Assembly: GCF_025947225.1 (NCBI RefSeq)
Contig: NZ_CP110005.1
Coordinates: 1,736,001-1,800,000, forward strand
Reading direction: 5' to 3'
Length of the DNA: 64,000 nucleotides
Source: Flavobacterium sp. N2270
Lineage (GTDB): Bacteria > Bacteroidota > Bacteroidia > Flavobacteriales > Flavobacteriaceae
Positions 1-11,485 of the stretch are shown here, one piece after another. Position 1 is the stretch's first letter. Each line of letters opens with the position of its first letter. The position numbers were made by a program, and so were the translations under genes. The notes beneath the pieces were generated by a model. That model was not told the origin of the DNA, ran no database searches, and was given only the letters and a program-made list of their open reading frames with translations.

Positions 1-452
1 AACTTATTTGGCAACAAAAATATCTTAGAATGATCGTCTAAAATTACAATTTTAAGATTTTCTCTAAATCGAACAATATTGGTAATATTCGTTATGGTAT
101 GATCGGCACGTTTTCCGGTTGCCCAAATTACATTTGCTGCTTTATGTCCTTTTTCAATTAAATATTCAAATGCTTTTTCTAAATCGGTTTTGTCCTGGTT
201 TGGCGTGTGTACGATTTCAATAGGATATTGACTTTCTTTATAATATTCGGCATCAAAACCTCTGTCGAAATCACCTAAAAGAACATCTATTTTTATTCCC
301 AATTCTAAAACACGTTCAATGGCCGAATCTAAAACGATTACAAGTGGAGACCATTCTAATAGTTGGCCTAAAAGTTCTTCATTACAAGCAGCTCCATTAG
401 CTATAATTAAAGCCGGTTCTTGATCGTCTCGAACAATATGGTGTGATGACAT
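1..452 (-). CDS. thiN: Thiamine pyrophosphokinase (3' part missing)
   Basis: The protein reads from an ATG at 452 and runs off the left edge after 150 residues, so the C-terminal thiamine-binding part is not seen. Thiamine pyrophosphokinase transfers pyrophosphate from ATP to thiamine, giving the cofactor thiamine diphosphate in the cytoplasm. Visible family marks are the GDFD motif (residues 60-63), the QDKTDLEKA motif (86-94), which holds metal-binding acidic residues, and GKRADH (113-118), matching the G-x-R-x-DH motif of the catalytic domain. The family call is firm. A 33-base gap separates it from the outer membrane pair to its right on the same strand, so co-transcription is possible but the functions look unrelated. 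Confidence 0.9.
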   Translation of the reverse strand, partial: MSSHHIVRDDQEPALIIANGAACNEELLGQLLEWSPLVIVLDSAIERVLELGIKIDVLLGDFDRGFDAEYYKESQYPIEIVHTPNQDKTDLEKAFEYLIEKGHKAANVIWATGKRADHTITNITNIVRFRENLKIVILDDHSKIFLLPNK

Positions 453-485
453 TTTTAGATTTTTGAACTACGAATTTAAAAATAA

Positions 486-1322
486 TTATTGAACTGTATA
501 CGTCATCGTATCTATTTCTGACAATCTAAAGAACCCAAGTGCATAATTGTCAAAATTAGTTTGATTAACGATGTTTCCTCTTACAGTTGCTGGTGGCGCT
601 TGGAATGGGCCACCGCTGTTTCCTGCAACACCAAGTAATACGTTCATATAGTTATAATATCGTTCAGAAATACCATGAAGTGTAAAAGTTAAATCATCAG
701 CGGCTTCTAAATCTTCGTTAAAATAAAGCCCAAACATTTGATTTCCTTGAAAGAATTCATCATCAACCACATCATATTCAGGAAGGTTTAAAAATGAAGG
801 ATTAAATTGGATAAGGTAGAAATTATCTACTAATCCATCGTCCTGAAAAAAGAATTTAACTTCAATTTCATCGCCAGTAAAGCCACCTTCGTCATTTTGT
901 TCAACAGAATCTATTGTTGGTGATGGTATTAAGTTTTCAGTAGCTAAATACGTTTGTCCGTCATGAATAACAGTTAAAACATAAGTTTCATTTAAAACCG
1001 GATTAAAATTAGTACAAATGTAGTTTCCGGTTCCAATATCTTCGTTAAAATCATATTGTATTAAATTACTATCTGTAATAAAAACTATTGCACCCGAAAC
1101 TGTAGGAATTGTGTTTTCAAAATAACCTGTTGTGGTTGATAGTTTAATAGTTTGTTCGTCACCCAAAGTTCCTTTTTGCCACTTTATTGATGCGTCAATT
1201 ACAAGTTTTGGGGCAGCTGTATTTAAATCTACATCCACAACATCCTCACAAGAAATTAAACCAATTGATGATAGTACTATTGAGATTATAAGTAGCGTTG
1301 TTTTTAATATAATTTTCATCAT
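486..1322 (-). CDS. DUF4249 family lipoprotein
   Basis: This is a 278-residue secreted lipoprotein: a hydrophobic signal segment (about residues 4-24) ends in the lipobox L-I-S-C with the lipidated Cys at 25, followed by acidic residues (EDVVDVDL), a common start for Bacteroidetes surface lipoproteins. The rest is a beta-rich, DUF4249-like sequence. In Bacteroidetes such proteins are typically encoded right beside a TonB-dependent receptor, and here the receptor gene ends only 4 bases upstream, so the pair is one operon. The likely role is a surface partner of that receptor; the substrate cannot be read from sequence. Two adjacent Met codons (1322 and 1319) are both possible starts. Confidence 0.8.
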   Translation of the reverse strand: MMKIILKTTLLIISIVLSSIGLISCEDVVDVDLNTAAPKLVIDASIKWQKGTLGDEQTIKLSTTTGYFENTIPTVSGAIVFITDSNLIQYDFNEDIGTGNYICTNFNPVLNETYVLTVIHDGQTYLATENLIPSPTIDSVEQNDEGGFTGDEIEVKFFFQDDGLVDNFYLIQFNPSFLNLPEYDVVDDEFFQGNQMFGLYFNEDLEAADDLTFTLHGISERYYNYMNVLLGVAGNSGGPFQAPPATVRGNIVNQTNFDNYALGFFRLSEIDTMTYTVQ

Positions 1323-1326
1323 GATT

Positions 1327-3705
1327 CTAAAATTTAAAATTATAAGTTGCGCTAGGAACTATTCCAAAAATAGATAATCTTACAGCTTCATTATTACCAG
1401 AATCTTGGTTTTGTCTAAAACTGATAGATGTTGCATTTTTTCGGCTATAAACATTATAAATACTAAAAACCCATTCACCATACCATTTTCTATTCTTATT
1501 TTTATTAGGAACTAAAGTGGCAGAAATATCAAGTCTATGATAGGTGGGTAGTCTGTTCTCGTTTCTTAATCCATAACTTGGCACAGAAATATCTTGATAT
1601 ACATATTGACCGTTTGGATAAGTTACAGGTTGTCCGCTTTGCAGTGAAAAAATAGAACCAAAACTCCATTTTTCATTCAATTGATACATTCCGGTAACAG
1701 AAAGATTATGTAATTTGTCCCAACCGGTTTTGTACCATTCGCCGTTATTAATTCCGGTTTCGTTGGCATTTCTTCCTGGGGTTTGTTGTTCAGACCTTGA
1801 AAGAGTGTAAGAAACCCAGCCGTTTAATTTTCCTTCATTTTTTTTGGCTAAAATTTCTAAACCATAGGCTCTAGCTTTTCCATTTAAAACGACTTGTTCA
1901 ATTGCTTCATTTGCAATTAAATCAGCACCGTCAATATAATCTAATCTATTTTGAATTTCTTTGTAAAAAGATTCAACCTCAAGTGTGTATTTTCCATTTT
2001 TAAAGTTTTTGAAATAACCAATGGCATATTGATCTAAAAGTTGCGGTTTTAAATAGTTGTCACTTGGAGCCCAAACATCAAGAGGAGTAGGAGATTGCGT
2101 GTTTGAAATAAGATGAAGATATTGCGACATTCTATTATAACTGGCTTTAATTGCGACATCATCATTTATAGCATATGAGATTGCAACTCTTGGTTCAAAA
2201 TTACCAAAACTAGCTATGGTTTCGTTTCTGCCATATGATTTAGTTCCGGTAGGAGTTGCTTTCTCATAAATTTGTAATTCCTGATTAAATGTTACAGCTT
2301 CATTGTTTAAATAGGTGTTGATTTCTTGTTTTCCTAAACGGTAAAACGAACTGTATCTTAGTCCGTAGTTTACGGAAATTTTTTCGCTTAATGTTTGTTC
2401 AATATCAATATAGACGGCTGGTTCAAAAGCATATTTTTTATCCAATTGATCTGGATTTATTCCTGATGACGAGTCTGTTGGTTCAATTTTTCCAGGATTA
2501 AAGTCATAGTAAACAGTGTTTAATCCAAAATTCAACTTAGTTTTATCGTTTAAATAATACTTAAAATCATATTTAAAGTTATAATTTTTAATACCGCTAT
2601 CCCAATTGAAACCAATAAAGTCTAATTTTAATCCGTAATAATAATCGCTGTAAATTAGTGAAGCATTTGAAAATAATTTATCTGAAAAAAGATGATTCCA
2701 ACGTAAGTTTAAAACACTATTTCCATAAGTGTTTACAAAACTATTATTTAAGCTAAATACGTCTCTGCCAAAATACCCTGAAAAATATAAACTATTATTA
2801 TCATTTATATTATAGCTCAGTTTAGTATTTAAGTCATAAAAATAAGCGGAGTTCTTATTGTCAGTAAGTTTTAAAAATAAGTGTGCGTAAGAGCTTCTTC
2901 CGGCAACTAAAAAGGAAGCTTTGTCTTTTACAATTGGTCCTTCGGCTAATAATCTTGAAGAAATTAATCCAATTCCACCACTTAGATTAAAATTATTACT
3001 ATTTCCTTCTTTTTGATAAATGTCTAATACTGAAGCTACCCTTCCTCCATAACGAGCAGGAATACCTCCTTTATATAATTTCAAATCTTTAATGGCATCA
3101 GCATTAAAAACAGAAAAGAAACCAAATAAATGCGAAGAATTGTAAATAGTAGCTTCATCTAATAAAATTAAATTTTGATCTGCCGCGCCACCTCTCACGT
3201 TAAATCCTGACTGACCTTCACCTGCATTTGTAACGCCAGGTAAAGTTAAAATTGATTTTATGATGTCAACTTCTCCAAGAATTGCGGGCATTTTTTTTAT
3301 GGTCGAAATTGCAAGTTTGTTGGTGCTAAATTCTGCTTTTTTTATGTTCAATTTGTTTGGTTTATCAGTAACTACGATTTCGTTTAACTGTAAACTTTCT
3401 TCAGTTAGTTTATAATTTTTCTTTAAATTTGAATTTAGAATAATTTCTTCTGTAATTTCAGAAAATCCTAAATAACTAACCGTAATTTGATATGTTCCTT
3501 TAGGAAGAGTTAACGAATAAAATCCATATTCATTTGTAGATGTTCCTGTTTCTAAATTTTTTATATAAACCGTAACTCCAAAAAGTGTTTCGTTATTTTT
3601 TGTATCAGAAATAGAGCCGCTAATTGTAAACTTTTCTTGAGAATAAGAAAAATTTATAAAAAATGAGAAGGCAATTATATAAAGATATTTAATAATTTTA
3701 TTCAT
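1327..3705 (-). CDS. TonB-dependent receptor with CarboxypepD_reg-like N-terminus
   Basis: A 792-residue outer membrane transporter. Residues 1-22 are a signal peptide ending near SYSQ; about 25-105 form a carboxypeptidase-regulatory-like beta-sandwich (the SISDTKNNETLFGVTVYIKN region); about 120-230 form the plug (VDIIKSILTLPGV, GFNVRGGAADQN, LYKGGIPARYGG); the remainder is a beta-barrel ending in aromatic F-K-F, the usual C-terminus for barrel insertion. Such receptors import large ligands using energy from TonB-ExbBD. It is the upstream gene of an operon with the DUF4249 lipoprotein, its likely surface partner. It is neither SusC-length nor visibly siderophore-specific, so no substrate is claimed. 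Confidence 0.88.
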   Translation of the reverse strand: MNKIIKYLYIIAFSFFINFSYSQEKFTISGSISDTKNNETLFGVTVYIKNLETGTSTNEYGFYSLTLPKGTYQITVSYLGFSEITEEIILNSNLKKNYKLTEESLQLNEIVVTDKPNKLNIKKAEFSTNKLAISTIKKMPAILGEVDIIKSILTLPGVTNAGEGQSGFNVRGGAADQNLILLDEATIYNSSHLFGFFSVFNADAIKDLKLYKGGIPARYGGRVASVLDIYQKEGNSNNFNLSGGIGLISSRLLAEGPIVKDKASFLVAGRSSYAHLFLKLTDNKNSAYFYDLNTKLSYNINDNNSLYFSGYFGRDVFSLNNSFVNTYGNSVLNLRWNHLFSDKLFSNASLIYSDYYYGLKLDFIGFNWDSGIKNYNFKYDFKYYLNDKTKLNFGLNTVYYDFNPGKIEPTDSSSGINPDQLDKKYAFEPAVYIDIEQTLSEKISVNYGLRYSSFYRLGKQEINTYLNNEAVTFNQELQIYEKATPTGTKSYGRNETIASFGNFEPRVAISYAINDDVAIKASYNRMSQYLHLISNTQSPTPLDVWAPSDNYLKPQLLDQYAIGYFKNFKNGKYTLEVESFYKEIQNRLDYIDGADLIANEAIEQVVLNGKARAYGLEILAKKNEGKLNGWVSYTLSRSEQQTPGRNANETGINNGEWYKTGWDKLHNLSVTGMYQLNEKWSFGSIFSLQSGQPVTYPNGQYVYQDISVPSYGLRNENRLPTYHRLDISATLVPNKNKNRKWYGEWVFSIYNVYSRKNATSISFRQNQDSGNNEAVRLSIFGIVPSATYNFKF

Positions 3706-3806
3706 GGTATACTATTTGTACTACAAAGTTGATGATTTTTTTTAAATTTAACTTATTACATTTGTTAATGTATGGTTAATATAAGTAAAGTATTATAGCT
3801 TTTATG

Positions 3807-3814
3807 TAGGTTTG
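3807..3814 (+). promoter_or_regulatory. Flavobacterial -7 promoter box (TAGGTTTG)
   Basis: TAGGTTTG fits the Bacteroidetes -7 consensus TAnnTTTG and lies 13 bases before the ATG at 3828, giving a very short leader. No TTG -33 box is obvious at the usual distance. Confidence 0.55.
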
Positions 3815-3827
3815 TAAAAATAATGTA

Positions 3828-4520
3828 ATGAAAAAAATAATTTTAATTTCTTTTTTTTTAATGTTTTCGATGAGTATTTATGCTCAGTTTGACAAAAAAA
3901 ACACGCCTTTAAAATTAGAATTAAAATCAAAAACGTCAGTTGATATTCCTAATGAATTTTCAAGTGATTTGCCTTCTCTTGATTTTAAGAGTAGCTTAGA
4001 TACTAAAGATGATAACTATTTAAAAAAATACTCTATTTTAAATAAAAAAGAGGCTGCTAAAAGCATTTTTGAGAATGATAATAATTTTAAAAACCCTGGC
4101 GACGAAGTAAAAGATAAATTAAATAAAAAATTAACTGATAAACCTATTGATGAAAGCTTTAAAAGTGATCAATTTTTAGGTCAGTTTGATACAAAAAGCA
4201 AATATTTAAAAGTTGTTTGTAGAGATCATGAGTATCCTGATGGAGATAGAGTTAAAATTTTAGTTAATGATAAAGTTGAGGTTTCTAATATACTATTAGA
4301 AGCAGGTTCTAAAGAATATTATATTAATTTATCTGACGGATTTAATAAAATAGAGTTTGAAGCATTAAATCAGGGTTCGTCAGGTCCTAATACTGCGGCT
4401 TTTAGGGTTTATGATGATAAAGGAAATATTATTACATCAAATGAATGGAATTTAACAACAGGTGTAAAAGCGAAAATAGTAATTGTTAATCAAGATGAAA
4501 GTAAAGACGAACAAGAATAA
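3828..4520 (+). CDS. Secreted protein of unknown function
   Basis: A 230-residue protein with a clear signal peptide (residues 1-19, cleavage after IYA before Q20). The first half is Lys/Asp/Asn-rich and probably extended. From about residue 115 there is a compact beta-rich domain with YLKVVCRDHEYPDGDRVKI, then GFNKIEFEALNQGSSGPNTA, which could be a small sandwich domain. No catalytic motif is visible. It is monocistronic: its own TAnnTTTG promoter lies just upstream and a strong bidirectional terminator follows. I do not recognise a named family with certainty; similar secreted proteins seem common in Flavobacteriaceae. Confidence 0.75.
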   Translation: MKKIILISFFLMFSMSIYAQFDKKNTPLKLELKSKTSVDIPNEFSSDLPSLDFKSSLDTKDDNYLKKYSILNKKEAAKSIFENDNNFKNPGDEVKDKLNKKLTDKPIDESFKSDQFLGQFDTKSKYLKVVCRDHEYPDGDRVKILVNDKVEVSNILLEAGSKEYYINLSDGFNKIEFEALNQGSSGPNTAAFRVYDDKGNIITSNEWNLTTGVKAKIVIVNQDESKDEQE

Positions 4521-4533
4521 ATTTATATTAAAA

Positions 4534-4566
4534 TAAAAAAGCTCCGAAGATTCGGAGCTTTTTTAT
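4534..4566. terminator. Bidirectional rho-independent terminator
   Basis: Stem GCTCCG/CGGAGC (extendable by AA/TT) flanked by an A-run on the left and a T-run on the right, between two convergent genes (stops at 4520 and 4580). It can end both transcripts. Confidence 0.85.
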
Positions 4567-4579
4567 TTTAGAATATTTT

Positions 4580-6817
<2,238 letters not shown>

Positions 6818-6971
6818 TTAATGTAAATTTTTTTAAGTCACGCAAATATAAGAAATATTGAGCACAATTTTATGATAGCTTATCCCTTAATAACATGGAA
6901 TTTAGAATTTGGTAATAGAAAAGATTTAAATTATTAAATATGTATTTTAAATGCCTTTTTTATGTCAAAAA

Positions 6972-6998
6972 AAAAGCCTTAACATTGTTAAGGCTTTT
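6972..6998 (-). terminator. Terminator of rplS
   Basis: An 11-bp stem, AAAAGCCTTAA with TTAAGGCTTTT, and a 5-base loop, 18 bases downstream of the rplS stop on the minus strand; the left side supplies the T-run on that strand. Confidence 0.8.
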
Positions 6999-7016
6999 AA
7001 TTTTTTCAAGAAAGAA

Positions 7017-7373
7017 TTAGTTTTTATATCTTCTTTCTTTAATTTTTGCTTTTTTACCAGTAAGTTCTCTAAAGTAGAAAATACGAGCTCTACGAACTTT
7101 ACCTCTTTGGTTTAATTCAATTTTTTGAATAGCTGGTAAGTTAATAGGGAAGATACGCTCAACTCCTATAGCACCTGACATTTTACGAATAGTAAAAGTT
7201 TCTGTTGCACCAGTACCTCTTCTTTGGATTACTACACCCTTAAAAAACTGAGTTCTTGTTTTTTCACCCTCTTTAATTTCGTAGTATACAGTAATTGTAT
7301 CACCAGCTGCGAAAACAGGTAAGTCTTTTTTTTCTACGAATTCGTTATTTACGAAATCTACTAAATTTGCCAT
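7017..7373 (-). CDS. rplS: 50S ribosomal protein L19
   Basis: A 118-residue protein with the standard L19 pattern: N-terminal VDFVNNEFVEKKDLP, the GDTITVYYEIKEGEKTRTQ strand pair, FKGVVIQRRGTGATETFTIR and the GVERIFPINLPAI stretch, then the basic tail. L19 sits at the 30S-50S interface of the ribosome. trmD lies upstream on the same strand (7508-8185), the classic neighbour of rplS, but a separate TAnnTTTG box (7445-7452) suggests rplS also has its own promoter and leader. Confidence 0.97.
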   Translation of the reverse strand: MANLVDFVNNEFVEKKDLPVFAAGDTITVYYEIKEGEKTRTQFFKGVVIQRRGTGATETFTIRKMSGAIGVERIFPINLPAIQKIELNQRGKVRRARIFYFRELTGKKAKIKERRYKN

Positions 7374-7452
7374 AATATAAATATAACTATTTGATTTAGA
7401 GTAACATTCACGGTTATCGTCAGAGGTTAGTCCAAAACTGGATGCAAAAGTA
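7374..7452 (-). promoter_or_regulatory. rplS promoter box and possible L19 leader
   Basis: On the minus strand TACTTTTG (7445-7452) fits TAnnTTTG. Between it and the ATG at 7373 there is about 70 bases of leader, richer in G and C than the surrounding spacer, with short complementary blocks (for example TAAC and GTTA around CGTGAA). Ribosomal-protein leaders upstream of L19 genes have been proposed for Flavobacteria, so an autoregulatory RNA is plausible. I cannot match its consensus from memory, so the structure is inference. Confidence 0.4.
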
Positions 7453-7507
7453 AAAAATAAATGTGAATTAAAAATTAAAAATTACTTTTTTTTTAAAATC
7501 ATAGGGT

Positions 7508-8185
7508 TTACTCTTCTAACAAATCTGGTCTTCTGTTTTTTGTGTGTTCGTATGCTTTTTGTTCACGCCATTCCTCAATTTTAGGAAAATTTCCACTTAA
7601 AAGAATATCTGGAATTTTCCAACCTTTATATTCTGCAGGTCTTGTGTATATTGGAGGAGAAAGTAAATTGTCTTGAAAACTATCAGTTAATGCTGAAGTC
7701 TCATCGTTTAAAACACCAGGTATAAGTCTAATAATACTATCGCAAAGCACAGCAGCTCCAAGTTCACCACCAGAAAGAACGTAATCACCAATGGAAATTT
7801 CTTTTGTAATGAATTGATCACGAACTCTTTGGTCTACACCTTTATAATGTCCGCAAAGAATGATGATGTTTTTTAACATGGACATCCCATTAGCCATACT
7901 TTGATTTAAGGTCTCTCCGTCTGGAGTCATGTAAATCACTTCATCATAGTTGCGTTCGCTTTTTAATTTCGAAATACAATCATCTATAGGTTGAATGCTC
8001 ATAACCATTCCGGCACCACCGCCATATTGATAATCGTCTACACTTTTTTGTTTATTTGTAGTGTAATCTCTTAAATTGTGAAAATGAACTTCAACCAATC
8101 CTTTTTCGATAGCTCTTTTTAATATTGAAGCTTCAAACGGACTTTTAATTAGTTCTGGTAAAACGGTAATGATGTCAATGCGCAT
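7508..8185 (-). CDS. trmD: tRNA (guanine-N1)-methyltransferase
   Basis: TrmD methylates N1 of G37 in tRNA using SAM. The 225-residue reading starts at ATG 8185 ([12 protein letters not shown]), which matches the family's usual start; an upstream Met at 8200 would add five atypical residues. Visible motifs: YGGGAGMVM (about residues 50-58), the SAM-binding trefoil-knot region with [12 protein letters not shown] and [16 protein letters not shown], and [14 protein letters not shown] near the end. It precedes rplS on the same strand, a conserved arrangement. Confidence 0.96.
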   Translation of the reverse strand: MRIDIITVLPELIKSPFEASILKRAIEKGLVEVHFHNLRDYTTNKQKSVDDYQYGGGAGMVMSIQPIDDCISKLKSERNYDEVIYMTPDGETLNQSMANGMSMLKNIIILCGHYKGVDQRVRDQFITKEISIGDYVLSGGELGAAVLCDSIIRLIPGVLNDETSALTDSFQDNLLSPPIYTRPAEYKGWKIPDILLSGNFPKIEEWREQKAYEHTKNRRPDLLEE

Positions 8186-8245
8186 TTTTTCTTGTCTCAA
8201 AGTTTTTGAAGTTGCAAAGTTACAAAGTTTCTGTCAACAAAAATA

Positions 8246-8689
8246 TTAAACTCCAAATTGCTTTAAATGATGATCCATATGATTGTACATCAATTTGTCC
8301 CAATCTTCGTAAGTCATTTTTCCCCAAAAAGGATGATTCATTACCGTTATGTTTTTTTGACCGTCTTGTAATAATTGAATGTTTTTAATCAGTTCAGTTT
8401 TTGACTTATCTAAATCAACTGAATTTTTGACAATAAACTCAGGTGCAGTTGGGCTGTTTTTTTTAAATTCTGAATTGAAAACTTTGTTTTTCATCATTTT
8501 TCCAACCAATTTCATTAAAAAATTGATTTTTAGTTCTTGTTTTCCAAAAGCTACGTTAGAAGTTAAAAGACAATGTTCGCACATTTGGTCAGCCGACATT
8601 TTTCCCCAAAGTGGTTTTGATTCTGAATTAATTTGGTTAATTCTATTTACAAGTTCTTGATTATCATTTGAATTGTAGATGCTTTTCAT
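8246..8689 (-). CDS. DUF1569 family protein (DinB-like fold)
   Basis: 147 residues. The layout is a four-helix DinB-like protein: LWGKMSADQMCEHCLLTSNVAFG near residues 28-50 carries His38 and nearby residues usual for the metal-site helix, and the C-terminal WDKLMYNHMDHHLKQFGV carries the H-x-x-HH-type motif. The family is of uncertain function, possibly a metal-dependent thiol transferase-like fold. The gene is two bases downstream of the methyltransferase gene at 8692, so the two form an operon on the minus strand. Confidence 0.75.
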   Translation of the reverse strand: MKSIYNSNDNQELVNRINQINSESKPLWGKMSADQMCEHCLLTSNVAFGKQELKINFLMKLVGKMMKNKVFNSEFKKNSPTAPEFIVKNSVDLDKSKTELIKNIQLLQDGQKNITVMNHPFWGKMTYEDWDKLMYNHMDHHLKQFGV

Positions 8690-8691
8690 AA

Positions 8692-9489
8692 TTATTTTTT
8701 GATTGCTGTTAAACTATACATCATCGGAATTTTATTTTCCAAATGCTTTATTCTGAATTTATTGGTTTCGAACTCTATGGTTTCATTAAAACAATTGTAA
8801 TTGGAATAATCATATTCTTCAAAATATTCAATTTGTAAATCATTATTCATTAAAGACTGAAAAACTTCTGAAAGGGAATGATTCCAACCAATGTAATCTG
8901 TTTTTATGTCTGCATTTTGATCTGCATAAGTTCCTATGTATTCTTCTAAGATTGGTTTTTCGTTATGATAATGGTATTTAATTTTGGTAAAATCATCATC
9001 AAACATCCAAACTACTGGGTGAAATTCTACAAAAACTAATTTTCCATTTGGTTTTAAGAAATGTGAAATGACTTTTGCCCATTCATCTAAATCGGGTAAC
9101 CAACCAATGGTTCCATAACTGGTGTAAACAATATCGAACTTTTCATCTAAATGATTAGGACTTTCATAAACATCACAACAAATGAATTTGGCATCTAAAT
9201 TAAGTTCTTCATTTAATTGTTGTGCTTTTTCTATGGCTTTATCGGATAAATCAACTCCTGTGCATTTGGCTCCAAGTCTTGCTAAGGAAAGCGTGTCTTG
9301 TCCAAAATGGCATTGTAAATGTAAAATGCTCTTTCCTTTTATATCTCCTAAAAGTTCTAAATCATTTTTTGGAACGGAGTTTTTTCCCGAAAGGAAATCG
9401 GAAACATTATAAAAATCAGAAGCTACATGAATATCGACTTTATTATTCCATGTCTGTTTATTTACATTTTTATAATTATCGATACTCAT
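8692..9489 (-). CDS. Class I SAM-dependent methyltransferase
   Basis: A 265-residue cytoplasmic protein with a Rossmann-type methyltransferase domain: motif I VLHLQCHFGQDTL-like (here SILHLQCHFGQDTLSLARLG, about residues 54-73), the acidic loop TGVDLSDKAIEKA, FDIVYTSYGTIGWL as motif IV and the LKPNGKLVFVEFHPV strand. The substrate is unknown. Similar flavobacterial proteins are annotated only as methyltransferases. It is followed at two bases by the DUF1569 gene, and the SDR gene lies upstream. Confidence 0.82.
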   Translation of the reverse strand: MSIDNYKNVNKQTWNNKVDIHVASDFYNVSDFLSGKNSVPKNDLELLGDIKGKSILHLQCHFGQDTLSLARLGAKCTGVDLSDKAIEKAQQLNEELNLDAKFICCDVYESPNHLDEKFDIVYTSYGTIGWLPDLDEWAKVISHFLKPNGKLVFVEFHPVVWMFDDDFTKIKYHYHNEKPILEEYIGTYADQNADIKTDYIGWNHSLSEVFQSLMNNDLQIEYFEEYDYSNYNCFNETIEFETNKFRIKHLENKIPMMYSLTAIKK

Positions 9490-9562
9490 ATAGCTTGTGT
9501 TTTAATTAGGAACAATTTACTTCAAATAAATAAAGTGTCCAAATTAATATGTTTTTTAAAGC

Positions 9563-10282
9563 TTATGGATTTGTTGACCAAAGGGAAGCTGCTTTTAACA
9601 TCGCTCTTCTTGGTAATTTTAATCCAGCAACTATTAATTCTGCAAAATCATCTGGTTGTAATACTGAGTCTTCTGAATTTTTATTAGCAATTCCTAATTC
9701 AATTGACATGTCAGATGCGATTGTACTTGGTGTTAAAGTACAAACTCTAATGTTGTTTTTACGTACTTCTTTCATTAATGATTCTGACATTCCAATTACT
9801 GCGAATTTCGAAGCTGAATAAGCAGAAGTATTAGCATTTCCGGTTAATCCAGCAGTTGAAGAAATATTAAAAATATCTCCTTCATTTTTTTCTATTAAAT
9901 AAGGTAATACTTCTTTGGTTACAAAATACATTCCCATTACATTGGTTTGAATGATTTCTGACCATTGATCTACTTTCATATCATTTAAAGCACCAAAAGC
10001 TGCAACACCAGCATTGTTTACCAAAATATCTACACTTCCAAATTTACTGATAATTTGTTTTATTCCATTCTGGACTTCTTCATAATTCCCTATATTAAAC
10101 AGAGCGTATGTAGCATTTACACCTAATGCTTTTAATTCTTCAACAGTTTCTTGTAAATTCTTTTCATTTCTTCCGGTAATAGCAACATCAATCCCTTCTT
10201 TAGCAAAGGCAAGGGCAGTAGCTTTTCCTAAACCTCTGCTTCCTCCTGTAATAATTGCCTTTTTACCTTTTAAATTTTCCAT
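9563..10282 (-). CDS. SDR family oxidoreductase (FabG-like)
   Basis: 239 residues with all marks of a classical short-chain dehydrogenase: cofactor motif TGGSRGLGKA (about 12-21), NNAG (about 89-92), catalytic Ser in ISSTAG, and YSASK (Tyr and Lys) around 155-159. The closest functional label is 3-oxoacyl-[ACP] reductase-like, reducing a ketone with NADPH. It is not next to fatty acid genes, so a role in fatty acid elongation is unproven. The short gap to the methyltransferase gene allows one transcript. Confidence 0.82.
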   Translation of the reverse strand: MENLKGKKAIITGGSRGLGKATALAFAKEGIDVAITGRNEKNLQETVEELKALGVNATYALFNIGNYEEVQNGIKQIISKFGSVDILVNNAGVAAFGALNDMKVDQWSEIIQTNVMGMYFVTKEVLPYLIEKNEGDIFNISSTAGLTGNANTSAYSASKFAVIGMSESLMKEVRKNNIRVCTLTPSTIASDMSIELGIANKNSEDSVLQPDDFAELIVAGLKLPRRAMLKAASLWSTNP

Positions 10283-10425
10283 TTTAATCTAATTTTTATT
10301 TAAAGTAAAATTAAAAATTAAATATTTCTTTTTTGTAATTAAAACCTTAAATTAAATATAAATTTTATGTTTCACTTTTAGGATTTTGTTGTGAATTTGG
10401 AGTTTTTTATATCTAATAAAATCAC

Positions 10426-10433
10426 TAATTTTG
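10426..10433 (+). promoter_or_regulatory. -7 promoter box of the immunophilin gene
   Basis: TAATTTTG fits TAnnTTTG and lies 23 bases before the ATG at 10457. Confidence 0.5.
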
Positions 10434-10456
10434 CAGAATAATTTAAATTAAAAAAC

Positions 10457-11389
10457 ATGCAAGACGGAATTTACGCAAAATTTAATACGCCAAAAGGAAG
10501 TATTTTAGTGAAATTAACGCACGATAAAACTCCAGGAACTGTTGGTAACTTTGTTGGTTTAGCTGAAGGACAATTGGAAAACACTGCAAAACCAATGGGA
10601 ACACCTTATTATAACGGATTGAAATTTCACCGTGTTATTCCAGATTTTATGATACAAGGTGGTTGCCCACAAGGAACAGGAACAGGTGATGCAGGTTATA
10701 AATTTGACGATGAATTTCACCCTGAATTAAAACACGATAGACCAGGAGTATTGTCTATGGCAAATGCTGGTCCTGGAACTAATGGTTCTCAATTTTTTAT
10801 TACACATATACCAACAGATTGGTTAGATGGTAAGCATACTGTTTTTGGTCATGTTGTTGAAGGACAGGATGTTGTTGATGCGGTTGCTCAAGGCGATGCA
10901 ATTGAATCAATCGAAATTGTAAGAGTAGGAGCAGAAGCTGAAAAATGGAATGCTATTGAAGCATTTAGAACTTTTGAAGGTTCTCGTGAAAAAAGGTTAG
11001 CAGAGCAAAAAAAGCAAGCAGCAGAAGCTTTAGAGAAATTAGCAGCTGGTTTTGATACTACAGAAAGTGGTTTACGTTATAAAATGATTCAAAAAGGTGC
11101 TGGTAAACAAGCAGAAAAAGGGAAAACAGTTTCTGTACATTACCAAGGTGCTTTAGAAAACGGACAGGTGTTTGATTCTTCATACAAAAGAAAACAACCT
11201 ATTGATTTTAAATTAGGTGCAGGACAAGTTATTGAAGGTTGGGACGAAGGTATTGCCTTGTTACAAGTTGGAGATAAAGCTCGTTTTGTGATTCCATCAT
11301 ATTTAGGGTATGGTTCTAGAGGTGCTGGAGGAGTTATTCCACCAGATGCGACTTTAGTTTTTGACGTTGAATTAATGGATGTTAAATAA
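10457..11389 (+). CDS. Dual peptidyl-prolyl isomerase: cyclophilin fused to FKBP
   Basis: A 310-residue fusion of two unrelated prolyl isomerases. Residues 1 to about 160 are a cyclophilin ([59 protein letters not shown]). A charged helical linker rich in Ala, Glu and Lys covers about 172-200. Residues 200-310 are an FKBP domain ([55 protein letters not shown]). No signal peptide is present, so it is cytoplasmic. Such cyclophilin-FKBP proteins (CFBP) have been described from Flavobacterium; the order of domains here agrees. Likely a folding helper with dual drug sensitivity. Monocistronic with its own promoter box and terminator. Confidence 0.95.
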   Translation: MQDGIYAKFNTPKGSILVKLTHDKTPGTVGNFVGLAEGQLENTAKPMGTPYYNGLKFHRVIPDFMIQGGCPQGTGTGDAGYKFDDEFHPELKHDRPGVLSMANAGPGTNGSQFFITHIPTDWLDGKHTVFGHVVEGQDVVDAVAQGDAIESIEIVRVGAEAEKWNAIEAFRTFEGSREKRLAEQKKQAAEALEKLAAGFDTTESGLRYKMIQKGAGKQAEKGKTVSVHYQGALENGQVFDSSYKRKQPIDFKLGAGQVIEGWDEGIALLQVGDKARFVIPSYLGYGSRGAGGVIPPDATLVFDVELMDVK

Positions 11390-11420
11390 GATAAGTGTTA
11401 ATTAGTTTTTAAAATATATA

Positions 11421-11456
11421 AAAATCCTGAAAGTTTCTTTCGGGATTTTTCTTTTT
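11421..11456 (+). terminator. Rho-independent terminator
   Basis: Stem AAAATCCTGAAAG with CTTTCGGGATTTT (one T-G wobble), three-base loop, followed by a T-rich tract, 31 bases after the immunophilin stop. Confidence 0.85.
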
Positions 11457-11485
11457 TACTATATTTACTTCAAATACTTTATACT

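Noticed and set aside
8379..8660. Plus-strand frames over the DUF1569 and methyltransferase genes (also 9182-9821)
   Set aside because: They are mirror frames of well-supported minus-strand genes with no recognisable protein features.
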